A DNA stretch of 64,000 nucleotides from Pluralibacter sp. (GTDB lineage: Bacteria > Pseudomonadota > Gammaproteobacteria > Enterobacterales > Enterobacteriaceae), in contig NZ_JAFAGS010000184.1 in assembly GCF_019237635.1 (NCBI RefSeq), positions 49,751 through 113,750 on the forward strand, in the 5' to 3' direction. Made by a program: the position numbers and the translations under genes. Shown here piece after piece: positions 34,370-46,843 of the stretch. Position 1 is the stretch's first letter. The number at the start of each line of letters is the position of its first letter. The notes under the pieces were generated by a model. That model saw nothing but the letters and a program-made list of their open reading frames with translations. It was not told where the DNA came from and did not search any database.

Positions 34370-35599
34370 TCAGACGCGAATGTTACCCGTGATAAACCCA
34401 TTGGTGGCGTTCTTGTCCTGAAGAACAGTCATCAACAAGTTGTGAAGCTCCTGATTCGCGCTGCGCTTATCCCTGGCGCTCTCACGCGTATCTTCCGAGG
34501 CCGTTTTCGCCATTTGATTACTTGCCTGGCTGATTTGCTGCTCGGAGCGCTCCAGCGCGGCCGCATACTGACCGGAGGCACCAGCAATGCCTCCCACCGC
34601 CTGGGCGCCACTCGTAATAGCGCGGCCCGTCGCTTGTGAAGCTCTTGCCTTCACCTGGTTATCCTCAAGGGCGTTACTCTGGATTGCGATCTCGTTATCA
34701 AGCTCATCAAGTTTGCTTCCCAGCACAGCCCGGTGTTCCGGACTCAGACGCTGGTTACTTGCCTGCAGATTGACGCTATCACCGGCCATATCATCGATAG
34801 CAGGGCGCTGTGCTGCCTCATTGATATTCTGGTTGATTTTCCCTTTACCCGACTTTGTTTCCAGCGTCGCCAGACCATCAGCATCGGCACCGAGCTTGGT
34901 CGAGTTATGAGTATTCAGCGTTCTCTTAATGTCGGCGCGTTCCGCATTCAGCGCTTCCAGTTTTTTACCGTTGTTCTTCAATGCCCCGCGTTCATTGCTG
35001 AGACCCTTATGTTCGGTCTTTGCACCAACTGCGGTGACACCCAGTTGCAATGCGCTTTGAGCGAAGGCACCGGACATCGCATTCATGCCTTCACGTTCAA
35101 TCGACGATGCCGTACTCTTCGCGGCGTCAAAGCTCACCAGAGAGAGCGTGCCACTGAGCTTACTGTCGGCGGTATTCAGTGACAGCATCAGCACGTTAGC
35201 CGCCACAATAAGTGCAATTGCGGAGGATGAAAACCCGCTAATATCTAACGGTTTCCCTTGCTCCGCCTGCTCTTTAACCTTGTTATCAACCAGCTTGTTG
35301 ACACCTGACTCAATTTTCTCATGCAGCTCGCCGAAGCTGCGCAGAAAGTCAGGGTCATTCTGTTTACCCTGCAGATAGGTTTTCAGGGTATTAATAGTGT
35401 CCTGGCTGAGGCCGCTCAACGGTGCATTGAGCTCCGGGCCACCTGATGTGATTCCCAGCGCCTTACCCACTTCTTTATCCAGGAGTGGCTGGATATCGCC
35501 AATATTGATCCCGACCGTTTTCGATAACGACTTCGGCTCGATATCCTGAACGGATGAAAATCGATTAATATTTGCTGCTACGGTATTAATGGCTGTCAT
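34370..35599 (-). CDS. sipC: T3SS translocator and actin nucleator SipC
   Basis: A 409-residue protein, the same length as Salmonella SipC. A hydrophobic segment at about 127-150 (ALIVAANVLMLSLNTA) separates an N-terminal part from the C-terminal region that nucleates actin in Salmonella (ending NELHNLLMTVLQDKN-type motifs). SipC and SipB form the pore in the host membrane. It follows sipB by 15 bases. Confidence 0.95.
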   Translation of the reverse strand: MTAINTVAANINRFSSVQDIEPKSLSKTVGINIGDIQPLLDKEVGKALGITSGGPELNAPLSGLSQDTINTLKTYLQGKQNDPDFLRSFGELHEKIESGVNKLVDNKVKEQAEQGKPLDISGFSSSAIALIVAANVLMLSLNTADSKLSGTLSLVSFDAAKSTASSIEREGMNAMSGAFAQSALQLGVTAVGAKTEHKGLSNERGALKNNGKKLEALNAERADIKRTLNTHNSTKLGADADGLATLETKSGKGKINQNINEAAQRPAIDDMAGDSVNLQASNQRLSPEHRAVLGSKLDELDNEIAIQSNALEDNQVKARASQATGRAITSGAQAVGGIAGASGQYAAALERSEQQISQASNQMAKTASEDTRESARDKRSANQELHNLLMTVLQDKNATNGFITGNIRV

Positions 35600-35614
35600 G
35601 ATTATTCTCCTGAC

Positions 35615-38004
<2,390 letters not shown>

Positions 38005-39081
38005 TTATTCACGTTCGGGTGCCGTGCGACCTTCATGCTGATCGGCCTCAGCAACCCCGGCGTTTTCTACTTGCTCTAACCACACAAGAAGGCGCAACAC
38101 ATCGTCTACTTCTTCCAGGCTGACAAAGTCATAACGACGGTGGGTAGCAAAAATTCGGCGCGCTAACTTCACATCGGTCACGACAGGTACGCCCATTTTT
38201 TCAGCATAAGCACGCACCGCCAGCGCACGCTGGTTCGTTTCCCGCACGGAGATCAGCGGAATAGGGAGTAATTCAGGTTTAAAATAAATACCAATGGCAA
38301 TATGCGTTGGGTTGGCAATAATCAGGCGGGAGTTTTCAACATCCGATTTAACCTGTTCTGACAGAATTTCAATATGCATTTCGCGTCGCCGCGACTTTAT
38401 TTCTGGATTACCATCCTGCTCCTTCATTTCGCGTTTAACTTCTTCTTTGTCCATTTTCATGTCTTTCATGAACAAAAAGTATTCAGCGATGGCATCCAGC
38501 AGCAACACGATCACAATGCAAGCAAGGCAGATTAATACCAAAGACAACAGTAACTCGCGCCAGACCAGAGCAATGACGATCGGCTCACCATTGAGTTGGG
38601 CAAACAGCAGCCCCTTATGTTTGTGCCATAGCACCAGAACCGCCACGATAAAACTCGCCAGATAGAGCAGCGCTTTGATCGCATCTTTTACCGTGCGCAG
38701 GCTAAAGAGTTTTTTAAAGCCCGTTACCGGATTCAATGCCGAGAAATTCAATTTCAGCGCTTCACTGGCCATCACAAAGCCGCTTTGTAACAGCGCAGGT
38801 AATGCCGATGCGACTACACACAACAGGAAGATCGGCAGAAACAGCTTGAGACCCAGCCACAGGACAGCCAGCGCATACCCTTGCATATCCTGTTGCGCCC
38901 CTCCGGCCAGTACCTGTCGAAAAGCCCCCATCAACTCCACCAGCGAGCCAAAGGAGACCAGGTAGGCAATACCGCACAGGATCAGGCAAGCGATAATTAA
39001 ATCGCGGCTCTTAAAAGATTGTCCTTTTTTTGCGGAATCCCGCAGACGCTTTTGTGTCGGTTTCTCCGTTTTATTCGCCAT
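38005..39081 (-). CDS. spaS: T3SS export switch protein SpaS (SctU)
   Basis: A 358-residue FlhB/YscU-family protein with four N-terminal membrane helices and a cytoplasmic domain. The domain cuts itself at NPTH (Asn257-Pro258), as expected for the switch from early to middle substrates. Family blocks VKREMKEQDGNPEIKSRRREMH are present. It is the last gene of the inv-spa block and overlaps spaR by 11 bases. Confidence 0.97.
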   Translation of the reverse strand: MANKTEKPTQKRLRDSAKKGQSFKSRDLIIACLILCGIAYLVSFGSLVELMGAFRQVLAGGAQQDMQGYALAVLWLGLKLFLPIFLLCVVASALPALLQSGFVMASEALKLNFSALNPVTGFKKLFSLRTVKDAIKALLYLASFIVAVLVLWHKHKGLLFAQLNGEPIVIALVWRELLLSLVLICLACIVIVLLLDAIAEYFLFMKDMKMDKEEVKREMKEQDGNPEIKSRRREMHIEILSEQVKSDVENSRLIIANPTHIAIGIYFKPELLPIPLISVRETNQRALAVRAYAEKMGVPVVTDVKLARRIFATHRRYDFVSLEEVDDVLRLLVWLEQVENAGVAEADQHEGRTAPERE

Positions 39082-39859
39082 TACGCTGCGGGACCTCTTT
39101 TAACCAACCTGGAAGTGCTGATGCCGGGAAGGCCAATTGCATGACGCGTTCAGGCAATACGGGACTGAAATAGATCAGCATAATGAATAAGGCGATACCG
39201 CTTTTCACGGTCAGCGACACGGCAAAGGCGTTCATCTGCGGTGCAAAACGCGATAGCAACCCCAGTACCACTTCGGACAGCAGCAACGCTGCGACCACCG
39301 GGCTGGATACCACAAGGGCCTGGCCAATGATTTTATTAATCAATCCCAACAGCATCGGCAACGCTGGCATACAGGTACCAAGGGGATCGCATAACAGATA
39401 GCTTTGCCGGAATGTATCCAGTAGCAACACCATCCCCCCGCCCTGCAAATAGACGACAGCAGCAAATAAATTAAAGAGATTCGCCATTTCGGAGGTATCA
39501 ATGCCGTTAGCCGGATCAATACTGCTGCTCAGCGTGGCGCCACGCTGGTTATCTACAATGCTGCCCAGCGCATGAAAAACCCAAAATGGCCAGGCCAGCA
39601 GGCAACCTAATAGCAAACCAATCGTGACTTCACGAACGATCAACACCATAAACGGTAACGTCTGGAAATCAGGTAACGCGTCCGCGGGATGCGGCCATAA
39701 CCCTACGGCCACCAGCATAGTGACGGATGTACGAACCATACCGCTGAGTATGCTGCTGTTTAAAAATGGCAGGATAAAAAAAACCGGCGCCACTCTGGCA
39801 AACCCAATCGCGGCTGATGCCACCCACCCGTGGACGTCGAAGTACAGCCCAAACAACAT
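39071..39859 (-). CDS. spaR: T3SS export gate protein SpaR (SctT)
   Basis: A 262-residue FliR/YscT-family multi-spanning membrane protein, part of the SpaPQR-S export gate. Hydrophobic helices run through its whole length. The block DNQRGATLSSSIDPANG is typical. It follows spaQ closely. Confidence 0.96.
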   Translation of the reverse strand: MLFGLYFDVHGWVASAAIGFARVAPVFFILPFLNSSILSGMVRTSVTMLVAVGLWPHPADALPDFQTLPFMVLIVREVTIGLLLGCLLAWPFWVFHALGSIVDNQRGATLSSSIDPANGIDTSEMANLFNLFAAVVYLQGGGMVLLLDTFRQSYLLCDPLGTCMPALPMLLGLINKIIGQALVVSSPVVAALLLSEVVLGLLSRFAPQMNAFAVSLTVKSGIALFIMLIYFSPVLPERVMQLAFPASALPGWLKEVPQRNGE

Positions 39860-39862
39860 TTG

Positions 39863-40123
39863 TCACCCCTTGCTCATCGCCAGGCGCATCACTTCTCGTC
39901 CAAAACCGACCAATGTTTCACCGTACCAGCCGGACAGCAAAAAAAGGCACAAACTAACGCCCAGCAGTTTGATGCCAAAGGGCAGCGTCTGCTCCTGTAA
40001 CTGCGTGACCGTCTGGAACAATCCCACCAGCAAACCGATACAGGTAGCAACAATGATCGGCCAGGCTGACATCAACAGCACCAAATACAGCGCCTTGTTA
40101 CCAGCGAACATCAAATCATTCAT
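39863..40123 (-). CDS. spaQ: T3SS export gate protein SpaQ (SctS)
   Basis: An 86-residue FliQ/YscS-family protein with two membrane helices and the core [19 protein letters not shown]. The start is at the ATG at 40123 ([12 protein letters not shown]). The frame to 40219 overlaps spaP. Confidence 0.96.
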   Translation of the reverse strand: MNDLMFAGNKALYLVLLMSAWPIIVATCIGLLVGLFQTVTQLQEQTLPFGIKLLGVSLCLFLLSGWYGETLVGFGREVMRLAMSKG

Positions 40124-40148
40124 AACCAGTCCCCCCTCTGTACGGCGA

Positions 40149-40814
40149 TCACTGAACCAGGTCCAGGTACTGCAACACCAATCCTTTTGATAACAGCGTC
40201 CAACCATCGAGTGCCACAAACAGCACCAGTTTGATAGGCGTCGATATCGTTACCGGGCTCATCATCATCATCCCCAGCGCCAGCAGAATGCTGGAGATGA
40301 CCAGATCCACGACGACGAAAGGAAGGTAGAGGTAGAAGCCAATCTTGAACGCACTTTTAATCTCGCTAAGGGCATACGCAGGTAGTAACGCCAAAATAGA
40401 TGGTCGTTCAATGTCATCGAGCTTAGGAATTTCGGCGTCCTTCTCGCTACGAGCGGCCTGCGCCTTTTCGAAAAAGATCACCAGCTCTGGGTCTGAATAC
40501 TTACTCAGGTAATCGCGGTAACTGTCCAGGCCGTTATCCACAAAACTGCTCAGTGCCGAGACGCTGGTGAAGCTGATCTGCTCCTCCTGGGCGTAGTCGT
40601 ACCCCTGCTTTACAACAGGCATCATCACGAAAATCGACAACAGGAGCGCAATACCGTTCAGCGTCATATTCGATGGCACCTGCTGTAGCCCCAGCGCATT
40701 TCGCACCATGACAAAGACGATGGAAAACTTGATAAAACAGGTGCCTGAGGCGATTAAAAAGGGCAGCAGTGTGGAAAACGCCAGCACTGCAATCAACGAA
40801 ATATCATTCGTCAT
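40149..40814 (-). CDS. spaP: T3SS export gate protein SpaP (SctR)
   Basis: A 221-residue FliP/YscR-family protein. The C-terminal segment [29 protein letters not shown] and the pore helix [19 protein letters not shown] match the Salmonella protein. The start [11 protein letters not shown] at 40814 overlaps spaO by 11 bases. Confidence 0.97.
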   Translation of the reverse strand: MTNDISLIAVLAFSTLLPFLIASGTCFIKFSIVFVMVRNALGLQQVPSNMTLNGIALLLSIFVMMPVVKQGYDYAQEEQISFTSVSALSSFVDNGLDSYRDYLSKYSDPELVIFFEKAQAARSEKDAEIPKLDDIERPSILALLPAYALSEIKSAFKIGFYLYLPFVVVDLVISSILLALGMMMMSPVTISTPIKLVLFVALDGWTLLSKGLVLQYLDLVQ

Positions 40815-41091
40815 CGCCGCTCTCACCTAACCATTCGTGGACTTCAACACCTAATTGCCCATCCAGTTGCACCAGCTCCCCGTGGCCCACCCGCGCGCCG
40901 TTCGCCCTGATTTCCACTCGGCGCTCTGCGTCTACTGGCAGCGTCAACAACTGTCCCTGGTACAGGTTTTGTAAACCCGCCAGCGTTACTCGGTGATTGT
41001 GCAGCACAAACTCCAGTTGAACAGGCAACTGCCCCATGTTGTGGACAATGTCAGCGTTATCCTGTACGTCTTGCTGTTCCTGGTATTCCAT
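40804..41091 (-). CDS. Internal translation product SpaO-C
   Basis: Codon 204 of spaO is an ATG preceded by AAGAAGGAA, a near-ideal ribosome site with seven-base spacing. Initiation there gives a 95-residue SPOA-domain protein (MEYQEQQDVQDN start). Salmonella makes the corresponding short form from a GTG at codon 203, where it dimerises and helps build the sorting platform. Confidence 0.7.
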   Translation of the reverse strand: MEYQEQQDVQDNADIVHNMGQLPVQLEFVLHNHRVTLAGLQNLYQGQLLTLPVDAERRVEIRANGARVGHGELVQLDGQLGVEVHEWLGESGDDE

Positions 41092-41700
41092 GGCGATTCC
41101 TTCTTCATACTGTTGATAACAACCCAGCGTTTTCTCATAACAGCGCACCTCAGACAGTGGAGCGCTAATCAGCAACACATCTCCGGGAGCGACGCGGCCA
41201 AATAACGATAAACTGACCCGGCTATCGCCGATGACAAAACGTAGCGGCCAGCTCAGTCCTGCCAGCGTTTTCGCGTCGCTGACACCGGATTCAGGTACCT
41301 GTACTAACCACAAGGGTCCCTGTTCTGCCATCACCCGTAGCATCGGTCCCTGCGGTAAATCCGCGCCAGGTACCGGTTCACCCAGCCATAGCCGTTGATA
41401 GTCAAGTTCTGGCATCGGTAATACCAACGGCTGATGGACCGCCGCCAACCATGGCACGACCAGACGCTCGACGCCCGCTGACGCCGCAAGCCCGGCGAGT
41501 TCCGGCGCGGCGTTTTCCAGCCAGTCCTGCAACCGTAACCACCCCTGCCAACGACGTTCGCTATCGGCCAGCGGTAACCACAGACCGTCACGCGGTGGCG
41601 TTTCCAGCACCGCCTCCCACCCCTGATGTCGCCAGGACATAGCCGCGCAATCCAGGGCGCGGGCCGACAAATCAATCTGTTTGAGTGTTAACCCCAGCAT
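40804..41700 (-). CDS. spaO: T3SS sorting-platform protein SpaO (SctQ)
   Basis: A 298-residue protein forming the cytoplasmic pods that sort substrates. The C-terminal SPOA domain is present (LPVQLEFVLHNHRVTLAGLQNLYQGQLLTLPVD). The N-terminal part is more diverged. A strong internal start at 41091 would make a separate SPOA-only product, as known for Salmonella SpaO. It overlaps invJ at its first base and spaP at its end. Confidence 0.95.
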   Translation of the reverse strand: MLGLTLKQIDLSARALDCAAMSWRHQGWEAVLETPPRDGLWLPLADSERRWQGWLRLQDWLENAAPELAGLAASAGVERLVVPWLAAVHQPLVLPMPELDYQRLWLGEPVPGADLPQGPMLRVMAEQGPLWLVQVPESGVSDAKTLAGLSWPLRFVIGDSRVSLSLFGRVAPGDVLLISAPLSEVRCYEKTLGCYQQYEEGIAMEYQEQQDVQDNADIVHNMGQLPVQLEFVLHNHRVTLAGLQNLYQGQLLTLPVDAERRVEIRANGARVGHGELVQLDGQLGVEVHEWLGESGDDE

Positions 41701-42623
41701 CAGGCTTCATCTTCCTCATTTTGTTGCTGATGACGCTGCTCCCGACCTTCGCTACCATCACGCGCCAGCTGCCATCTCTGCGGCTCACCGGATTGCCATT
41801 GCGCGCTCAACTGCTGCGTTACCAGCGAGTCCGAGGGTTGTAGCAGCAACGCGCCGCTGGTCGGTCCCTGTACGGTGACCGCATGTTCCGCGCCCCAACG
41901 CGTGAAACGGTAGGTCAATCCACTCGGCTGCATCATCGGCGCGTCGGCAATTGGAACTGTCACCGGCGCGTGGGACGACATGGCAACCGGGGCCTCAGTA
42001 CGTGGCCGTAGTGGCGAAAACGAGACCGGTTGCGATACCGACGGGAGAGATACCGTCCCCTCACCGCGTGTGCGCTTCTCATGGACTTCCATCCGGCCAG
42101 GGGCTGGCACGGCAGTGTCCGCTACAGCCAGGTTTGCTACCGGCTGCCGTTTCTGGAAAGTGGCCCCTCCCGCATCGGCCGTATCGCCTTTCGTCAGCGA
42201 AATAGCGCCAGGAGAGGCATCCTGCGCCGCTCTGCTCGCCAATGATATGGGTTGCATCGCGTCGGATTTATCGGTGGCGGCCGTCTGCACCGCCAACGTC
42301 ATTTTTGATTTACGCGAAGGTGCGCTAGCCTCTTCCCCCTTCGCCAGCACGTTTCCTGATGTCGGCGCGTTACCGGACAACGACACGTTCTTAAGAAGAT
42401 GTCCTTTCTGGCGCAATGCAGCCAGCGCAGGCGGTAGTGGGGGCGGTTGCATCGGGAATAACGGCAGGGAGCCGCTGCTATCATGTTGTCGCTCATCGTC
42501 ACGGCGTTGGCGCGGTTTGTTACGCGCAAGCTCACGGGCACGATTATCCAGCGAGCTATCCGTCTCATCCTGAGAAGGGGTTGGTACTCTGCCGGGCAGA
42601 GCTGTTGCAATCACGGGTTCCAT
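41700..42623 (-). CDS. invJ: Needle-length regulator InvJ (SpaN)
   Basis: A 307-residue hydrophilic protein (336 in Salmonella) that controls needle length and the substrate switch. It is low in hydrophobic and rich in Pro, Ser, Ala and Gln residues. Only the C-terminal part (YRFTRWGAEHAVTVQ, LRLQPSD-like) shows family likeness, as usual for this rapidly evolving protein. Position between invI and spaO decides the call. Confidence 0.9.
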   Translation of the reverse strand: MEPVIATALPGRVPTPSQDETDSSLDNRARELARNKPRQRRDDERQHDSSGSLPLFPMQPPPLPPALAALRQKGHLLKNVSLSGNAPTSGNVLAKGEEASAPSRKSKMTLAVQTAATDKSDAMQPISLASRAAQDASPGAISLTKGDTADAGGATFQKRQPVANLAVADTAVPAPGRMEVHEKRTRGEGTVSLPSVSQPVSFSPLRPRTEAPVAMSSHAPVTVPIADAPMMQPSGLTYRFTRWGAEHAVTVQGPTSGALLLQPSDSLVTQQLSAQWQSGEPQRWQLARDGSEGREQRHQQQNEEDEA

Positions 42624-43066
42624 AATGTCCTCTCCTCTTGTTCAACCTCATCCTGGCGTAATCGCAGCAGGCGCTTTTGATAACGAACTCGCGAGGTCCA
42701 GCGTTGATACTTATCATCTTTGCGTAGCCAGACACGACGCTCGTCCTGCTGTGCAAGCCGGCGTTGCGCAAGGGTTTTGCGCTGCGCCTCGAGCTGCGCC
42801 GATTGCAGACCCAGGTTTTGCAACTGGTGTTGCAAGACTGCCTGCTTTCTCAGTTGCGCAAACAGCTGATCACGATCCAATACCGAGCCCGTCAGACGTA
42901 TGCTTTCCAGCAACTGGCGCAACCCCTCGGCTTGCGCCATGAGCGCATCCTCATCGCGACGAATGTCATCATCTTCCCGGGCCAGTTGAGCCAACAGGGA
43001 CTCACAACGGCGCTGTGACACCTCACTGCGACGCTGAAGGGCCTGGAGTTTAGGTAGTAAACGCAT
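42611..43066 (-). CDS. invI: T3SS central-stalk protein InvI (SpaM)
   Basis: A 151-residue, almost fully helical coiled-coil protein (SctO family) that connects the ATPase InvC to InvA. The start [15 protein letters not shown] at 43066 overlaps the invC stop by 17 bases; the longer frame lies inside invC. Confidence 0.92.
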   Translation of the reverse strand: MRLLPKLQALQRRSEVSQRRCESLLAQLAREDDDIRRDEDALMAQAEGLRQLLESIRLTGSVLDRDQLFAQLRKQAVLQHQLQNLGLQSAQLEAQRKTLAQRRLAQQDERRVWLRKDDKYQRWTSRVRYQKRLLRLRQDEVEQEERTLWNP

Positions 43067-44339
43067 ACATACCTCGTAACGTGTGATCAAACGAAGAATG
43101 CTCATGCAAGGGCTGACGTAACCACTGTTGCAGTGGTTGACGTGCCTGCATTGCACGATCGTTGTCGGCGTTCTCGCCTGGACGATATTCCCCCAGGTCA
43201 ACAAAGACCTGTAGCTCGTCCAGCCGCCCCATTAGCGTGCGCATCCCTGTGGCTTGATTCTGGTGCGCCGCATCGGTCACCTGGCCCGCGACACGACTGG
43301 CGCTCTTGAGCACGTCGATGGCGGGATAGTGTCCCTGACCGGCTAATTTGCGGCTCAGGTAGATATGGCCGTCCAGAATCGAACGAATCTCATCTGCCAT
43401 AGGATCAGGTTCATCATCGCCCTCCAGCAACACGGTATAGAATGCAGTGATACTGCCGCCGCCAATCGCCCCGGGGCGCTCAAGCAGACGGGGTAAACTA
43501 TCAAACACCGATGCAGGATAACCGCGTCGCGCGGGGGCTTCCCCGGAGGCCAGCGCCACATCGCGCAAGGCGCGAGCGTAGCGGGTCATTGAATCAACAA
43601 ACAGGACAACCCGCTGGCCCTGATCGCGAAAATACTCTGCCACCGTCGTGGCTAACAACGCCGCATTGCAGCGGTCTACAGACGAAAAGTCGGAGGTGGC
43701 AAATACCAATACACAACGTTCACGCTTCGGTGAAGTCCGCAAGGCTTCAGCGAACTCCGTCACTTCACGCCCACGCTCGCCAATCAGTCCAATGACGAAA
43801 ACATCCGCTTCCGTCTGCTCAATCAACATATGCATCAGCATCGTCTTACCGCATCCGGCGGAGGCAAAGATACCGACACGTTGCCCCACGCCGCAGGTGA
43901 GAAGACCGTCTATCACGCGAACCCCGGTGATTAGCGGTTCATGCACCCCGACACGCTGAGAATAGGGTGGAGGCGAGGCATCCACACCACGCTCCTCCCC
44001 CACGGGGCTCAGTGCGGGGGCAAATCGCTCAACGACAACGCCAGTCGGATCCAGCACGGCCCCCAGCACCGAGGCTCCAATCCAGGCAGACAATGTTCGC
44101 CCTGTTGGTTGTAGTACTGCTTCTCGCGTCAAGCCACGCGCACTTCCAATCAGACTCAATACGGCATGTCCACGTTGCAAGCCAACTACCTGAGCACGAG
44201 CTACCACCTCACGATCACGCCAGCTTCGACGGATGTCACAGAGTTCGCCGATCGCAACCCCAGGTAACGCGGCCTCGATAATGGGCCCCGACACACGCTG
44301 CGGATGTGCCAGATGAGAAAGCAAACGTAGCGCGCTCAT
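43050..44339 (-). CDS. invC: T3SS ATPase InvC (SctN)
   Basis: A 429-residue hexameric ATPase (431 in Salmonella) that removes chaperones and unfolds cargo. Walker A is ASAGCGKT (residues about 159-166) and the Walker B region is [19 protein letters not shown]-type catalytic residues follow ([18 protein letters not shown]). It overlaps invB and invI. Confidence 0.97.
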   Translation of the reverse strand: MSALRLLSHLAHPQRVSGPIIEAALPGVAIGELCDIRRSWRDREVVARAQVVGLQRGHAVLSLIGSARGLTREAVLQPTGRTLSAWIGASVLGAVLDPTGVVVERFAPALSPVGEERGVDASPPPYSQRVGVHEPLITGVRVIDGLLTCGVGQRVGIFASAGCGKTMLMHMLIEQTEADVFVIGLIGERGREVTEFAEALRTSPKRERCVLVFATSDFSSVDRCNAALLATTVAEYFRDQGQRVVLFVDSMTRYARALRDVALASGEAPARRGYPASVFDSLPRLLERPGAIGGGSITAFYTVLLEGDDEPDPMADEIRSILDGHIYLSRKLAGQGHYPAIDVLKSASRVAGQVTDAAHQNQATGMRTLMGRLDELQVFVDLGEYRPGENADNDRAMQARQPLQQWLRQPLHEHSSFDHTLRGMYAFTT

Positions 44340-44746
44340 CGCAGTAATGACCCACAGAAACGATCCAGTTCATCGAAAAAACCGTTTAGTGCTTCAGAAA
44401 ACTCGCGTCCATCCTTGAGATAATTCGGATGCACCAGTGCCTTGAGAACTAACTCACCATCCTGAACAGCCAGCTGTAACTGCCCACTACGCGTAAAAGG
44501 ACACCCTTGCAATAACGCCTTTAATAACTCGCTGCCGCGCTGATCCAGTAGTACCTCACTGTGTTCACCAAGCAGTGACCAGAGCCAAACATCGTTATCA
44601 TCCTGAACACTGACATGGATACTGGGCAGGTCATGCAAATCAAGAGCTATCGTCGAATGACTATCCAGTTTGTCTATATGGGATTGTTCGCAACCGCTTT
44701 CTTCCAGTGCCGCACAAACCAGTTGAGCAATATCTACTGAGTACAT
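44336..44746 (-). CDS. invB: Multi-effector T3SS chaperone InvB
   Basis: A 136-residue class IB chaperone (135 in Salmonella), which in Salmonella serves SipA, SopE, SopE2 and SopA. The N terminus [29 protein letters not shown] fits. Adjacent to invC with a 4-base overlap. Confidence 0.94.
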   Translation of the reverse strand: MYSVDIAQLVCAALEESGCEQSHIDKLDSHSTIALDLHDLPSIHVSVQDDNDVWLWSLLGEHSEVLLDQRGSELLKALLQGCPFTRSGQLQLAVQDGELVLKALVHPNYLKDGREFSEALNGFFDELDRFCGSLLR

Positions 44747-44771
44747 AGTCAGGATCCTTTATATAAGTGGC

Positions 44772-46841
44772 TTAAATGGTTTTGATCACATTTACCGACA
44801 CACTGTCAGCAATTTCGCCGAATGACAGAACTTCCAAATCCCGGAAGCGCGTTTCAACCAGCTTTTTGATAAAACGGCGTACATCCACTGAGGTCAGCAG
44901 CACGAGATCTTTGTGCGAGGTCCCCAATCCATCCAGACCCAATGCAAAAAGATCCATCAACTCATCGGACGCAGCAGGCTCCAGATTGAGAAAAGCGCCT
45001 CCCGATGTCTGCCGTATGCCCTTACGCACAATGTCCTCAACTTCAGCAGACGTCATAACGGCACGCAGCTCACCGCTATGCGCAAATTTGTGGCAGATAT
45101 AGCGGGCCATTGCGCCACGAACGTGTTCAACCAGGTTGATGACGTCCTTTTCGCGGGGCGCCCAAAGCGCAAGCGCCTCCATGAGCAGTTTCATGTTGCG
45201 TACAGAGATACGCTCCGATAGCAAGCGTTGTAGAACTTCGGCAATTCGCTGCACGGTAGCGTGTCGTAACACCTCTTTAAGCAGATCCGGATACTTGTTC
45301 TCCAGTTGATCCAACATATGTTTGGTCTCCTGAACACCGAAGTATTCATTCACGTTACGCGCCAGAAGCGCGGCTAAGCAGTGATAGAGCTCATCCAACG
45401 CCGGGCGTAATTGGTAGCCAAGCTTAGCGAGCTTGTCGCTATCCACGGGGTGAACCCAGGCGCACTGGCAGGCTCCATGCTGGGAAAACAGGGGCTGAAT
45501 CCCCAGAGAGATGATTTCATCGGAGTAATTGATCACGCGTACCATGTCGAAATAGATCTCAAATTGTTCGGCACGCACTTCATTGATAAGAAAAGCCACA
45601 TCATTGTCTGCCAGACCATCACCCTCATGCAGCAGCATGTCTGGCAGACGAACGCCATAGTCGATAAAAAACTGGCTACGCAAACGCTCAACCAACTGAG
45701 CCTGTTCCAGTCCTGCGCGGCGGCTCTTGGGTACAAGGAGAATGAGGGGGACGGTTTCCGACGTCACATTGTCCAGGTTACTGATAAGCCCCAGGGAATT
45801 CTCTTTGTTACCCTCAGCGCCTGCGACTGTACTGGCCATACTCAGCCCACTGGTTGTTCCGGTTTGTGCTGATCCCTTTTTCGCCTTGCGATGCTTGAAA
45901 TAGAACAGCACACCTAACGCCAGCGCCAGAATAAAGAAGACCAGTGCGGGAAAACCAGGTAGTAAGCCCACAGCCAACGCAAGTACCGCAGTCACCAGCA
46001 GAACAAATGGGTTACCCAGCAACTGCCCCATGATATTACGGCCCATATTATCCCCGTCACCATTCACGCGCGTGACGATGAAGCCAGCACTGATGGCAAT
46101 AAGTAACGCAGGGATTTGTGCCACTAAACCGTCGCCGATAGTGAGCATGGTGTAGGTCGATAACGCCGAAGACAGATCCATGCCATGCTGGGTCATACCG
46201 ACGGCAATACCGCCAATGAAGTTGACGAAAATAACGATAATGCCCGCGATAGCATCACCCTTAATAAACTTCATCGCACCATCAAAAGACCCGTACAACT
46301 GGCTCTCACGTTCCAGGACACTACGCCTGTCGCGTGCGCCATCAGCATCAATGATCCCCGCCTTGAGGTCGGCATCGATACTCATCTGTTTACCTGGCAT
46401 GCCGTCAAGAGAGAAACGCGCGGCAACCTCAGCCACACGCTCTGAGCCTTTGGTAATGACAATAAACTGGACTACAGTCACAATGGAAAAAACGACAAAA
46501 CCCACCGCCAGGCTATCACCGATAACAAACTGACCAAATGTCGCGATGATTTCACCCGCATCGGCTTCTATCAGGATCAACCGACTGGTACTGATCGAAA
46601 GCGCCAGGCGAAATAGCGTCGTAATCAATAGCACAGCAGGAAAAGTAGAAAAGCTGAGAATGCGATCGATATAAAACGATCCCATAAATACCAGCACCGC
46701 CAACACAATGTTGATAGCAATTAAGAAATCAACCAAATAGGTCGGCAAAGGGATGATCAACATCGCGATGATCATCACCATTAATAGCAGAATCAATAAT
46801 TCCGGGCGTGAGCGGACGCCATTGAGCGTAGAAATAAACAC
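44772..46841 (-). CDS. invA: T3SS major export gate protein InvA (SctV)
   Basis: A 689-residue FlhA/LcrD-family protein (685 in Salmonella). Seven to eight membrane helices fill the first half, with the conserved FHIPEP-type loop region AARFSLDGMPGKQMSIDADL. A cytoplasmic nonameric domain forms the C-terminal half. It lies 25 bases after invB and 2 bases after invE. Confidence 0.98.
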   Translation of the reverse strand: MFISTLNGVRSRPELLILLLMVMIIAMLIIPLPTYLVDFLIAINIVLAVLVFMGSFYIDRILSFSTFPAVLLITTLFRLALSISTSRLILIEADAGEIIATFGQFVIGDSLAVGFVVFSIVTVVQFIVITKGSERVAEVAARFSLDGMPGKQMSIDADLKAGIIDADGARDRRSVLERESQLYGSFDGAMKFIKGDAIAGIIVIFVNFIGGIAVGMTQHGMDLSSALSTYTMLTIGDGLVAQIPALLIAISAGFIVTRVNGDGDNMGRNIMGQLLGNPFVLLVTAVLALAVGLLPGFPALVFFILALALGVLFYFKHRKAKKGSAQTGTTSGLSMASTVAGAEGNKENSLGLISNLDNVTSETVPLILLVPKSRRAGLEQAQLVERLRSQFFIDYGVRLPDMLLHEGDGLADNDVAFLINEVRAEQFEIYFDMVRVINYSDEIISLGIQPLFSQHGACQCAWVHPVDSDKLAKLGYQLRPALDELYHCLAALLARNVNEYFGVQETKHMLDQLENKYPDLLKEVLRHATVQRIAEVLQRLLSERISVRNMKLLMEALALWAPREKDVINLVEHVRGAMARYICHKFAHSGELRAVMTSAEVEDIVRKGIRQTSGGAFLNLEPAASDELMDLFALGLDGLGTSHKDLVLLTSVDVRRFIKKLVETRFRDLEVLSFGEIADSVSVNVIKTI

Positions 46842-46843
46842 AG

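Noticed and set aside
42611..43204. Longer start for invI
   Set aside because: The extra N-terminal part lies within invC, and the ATG at 43066 fits the family length.
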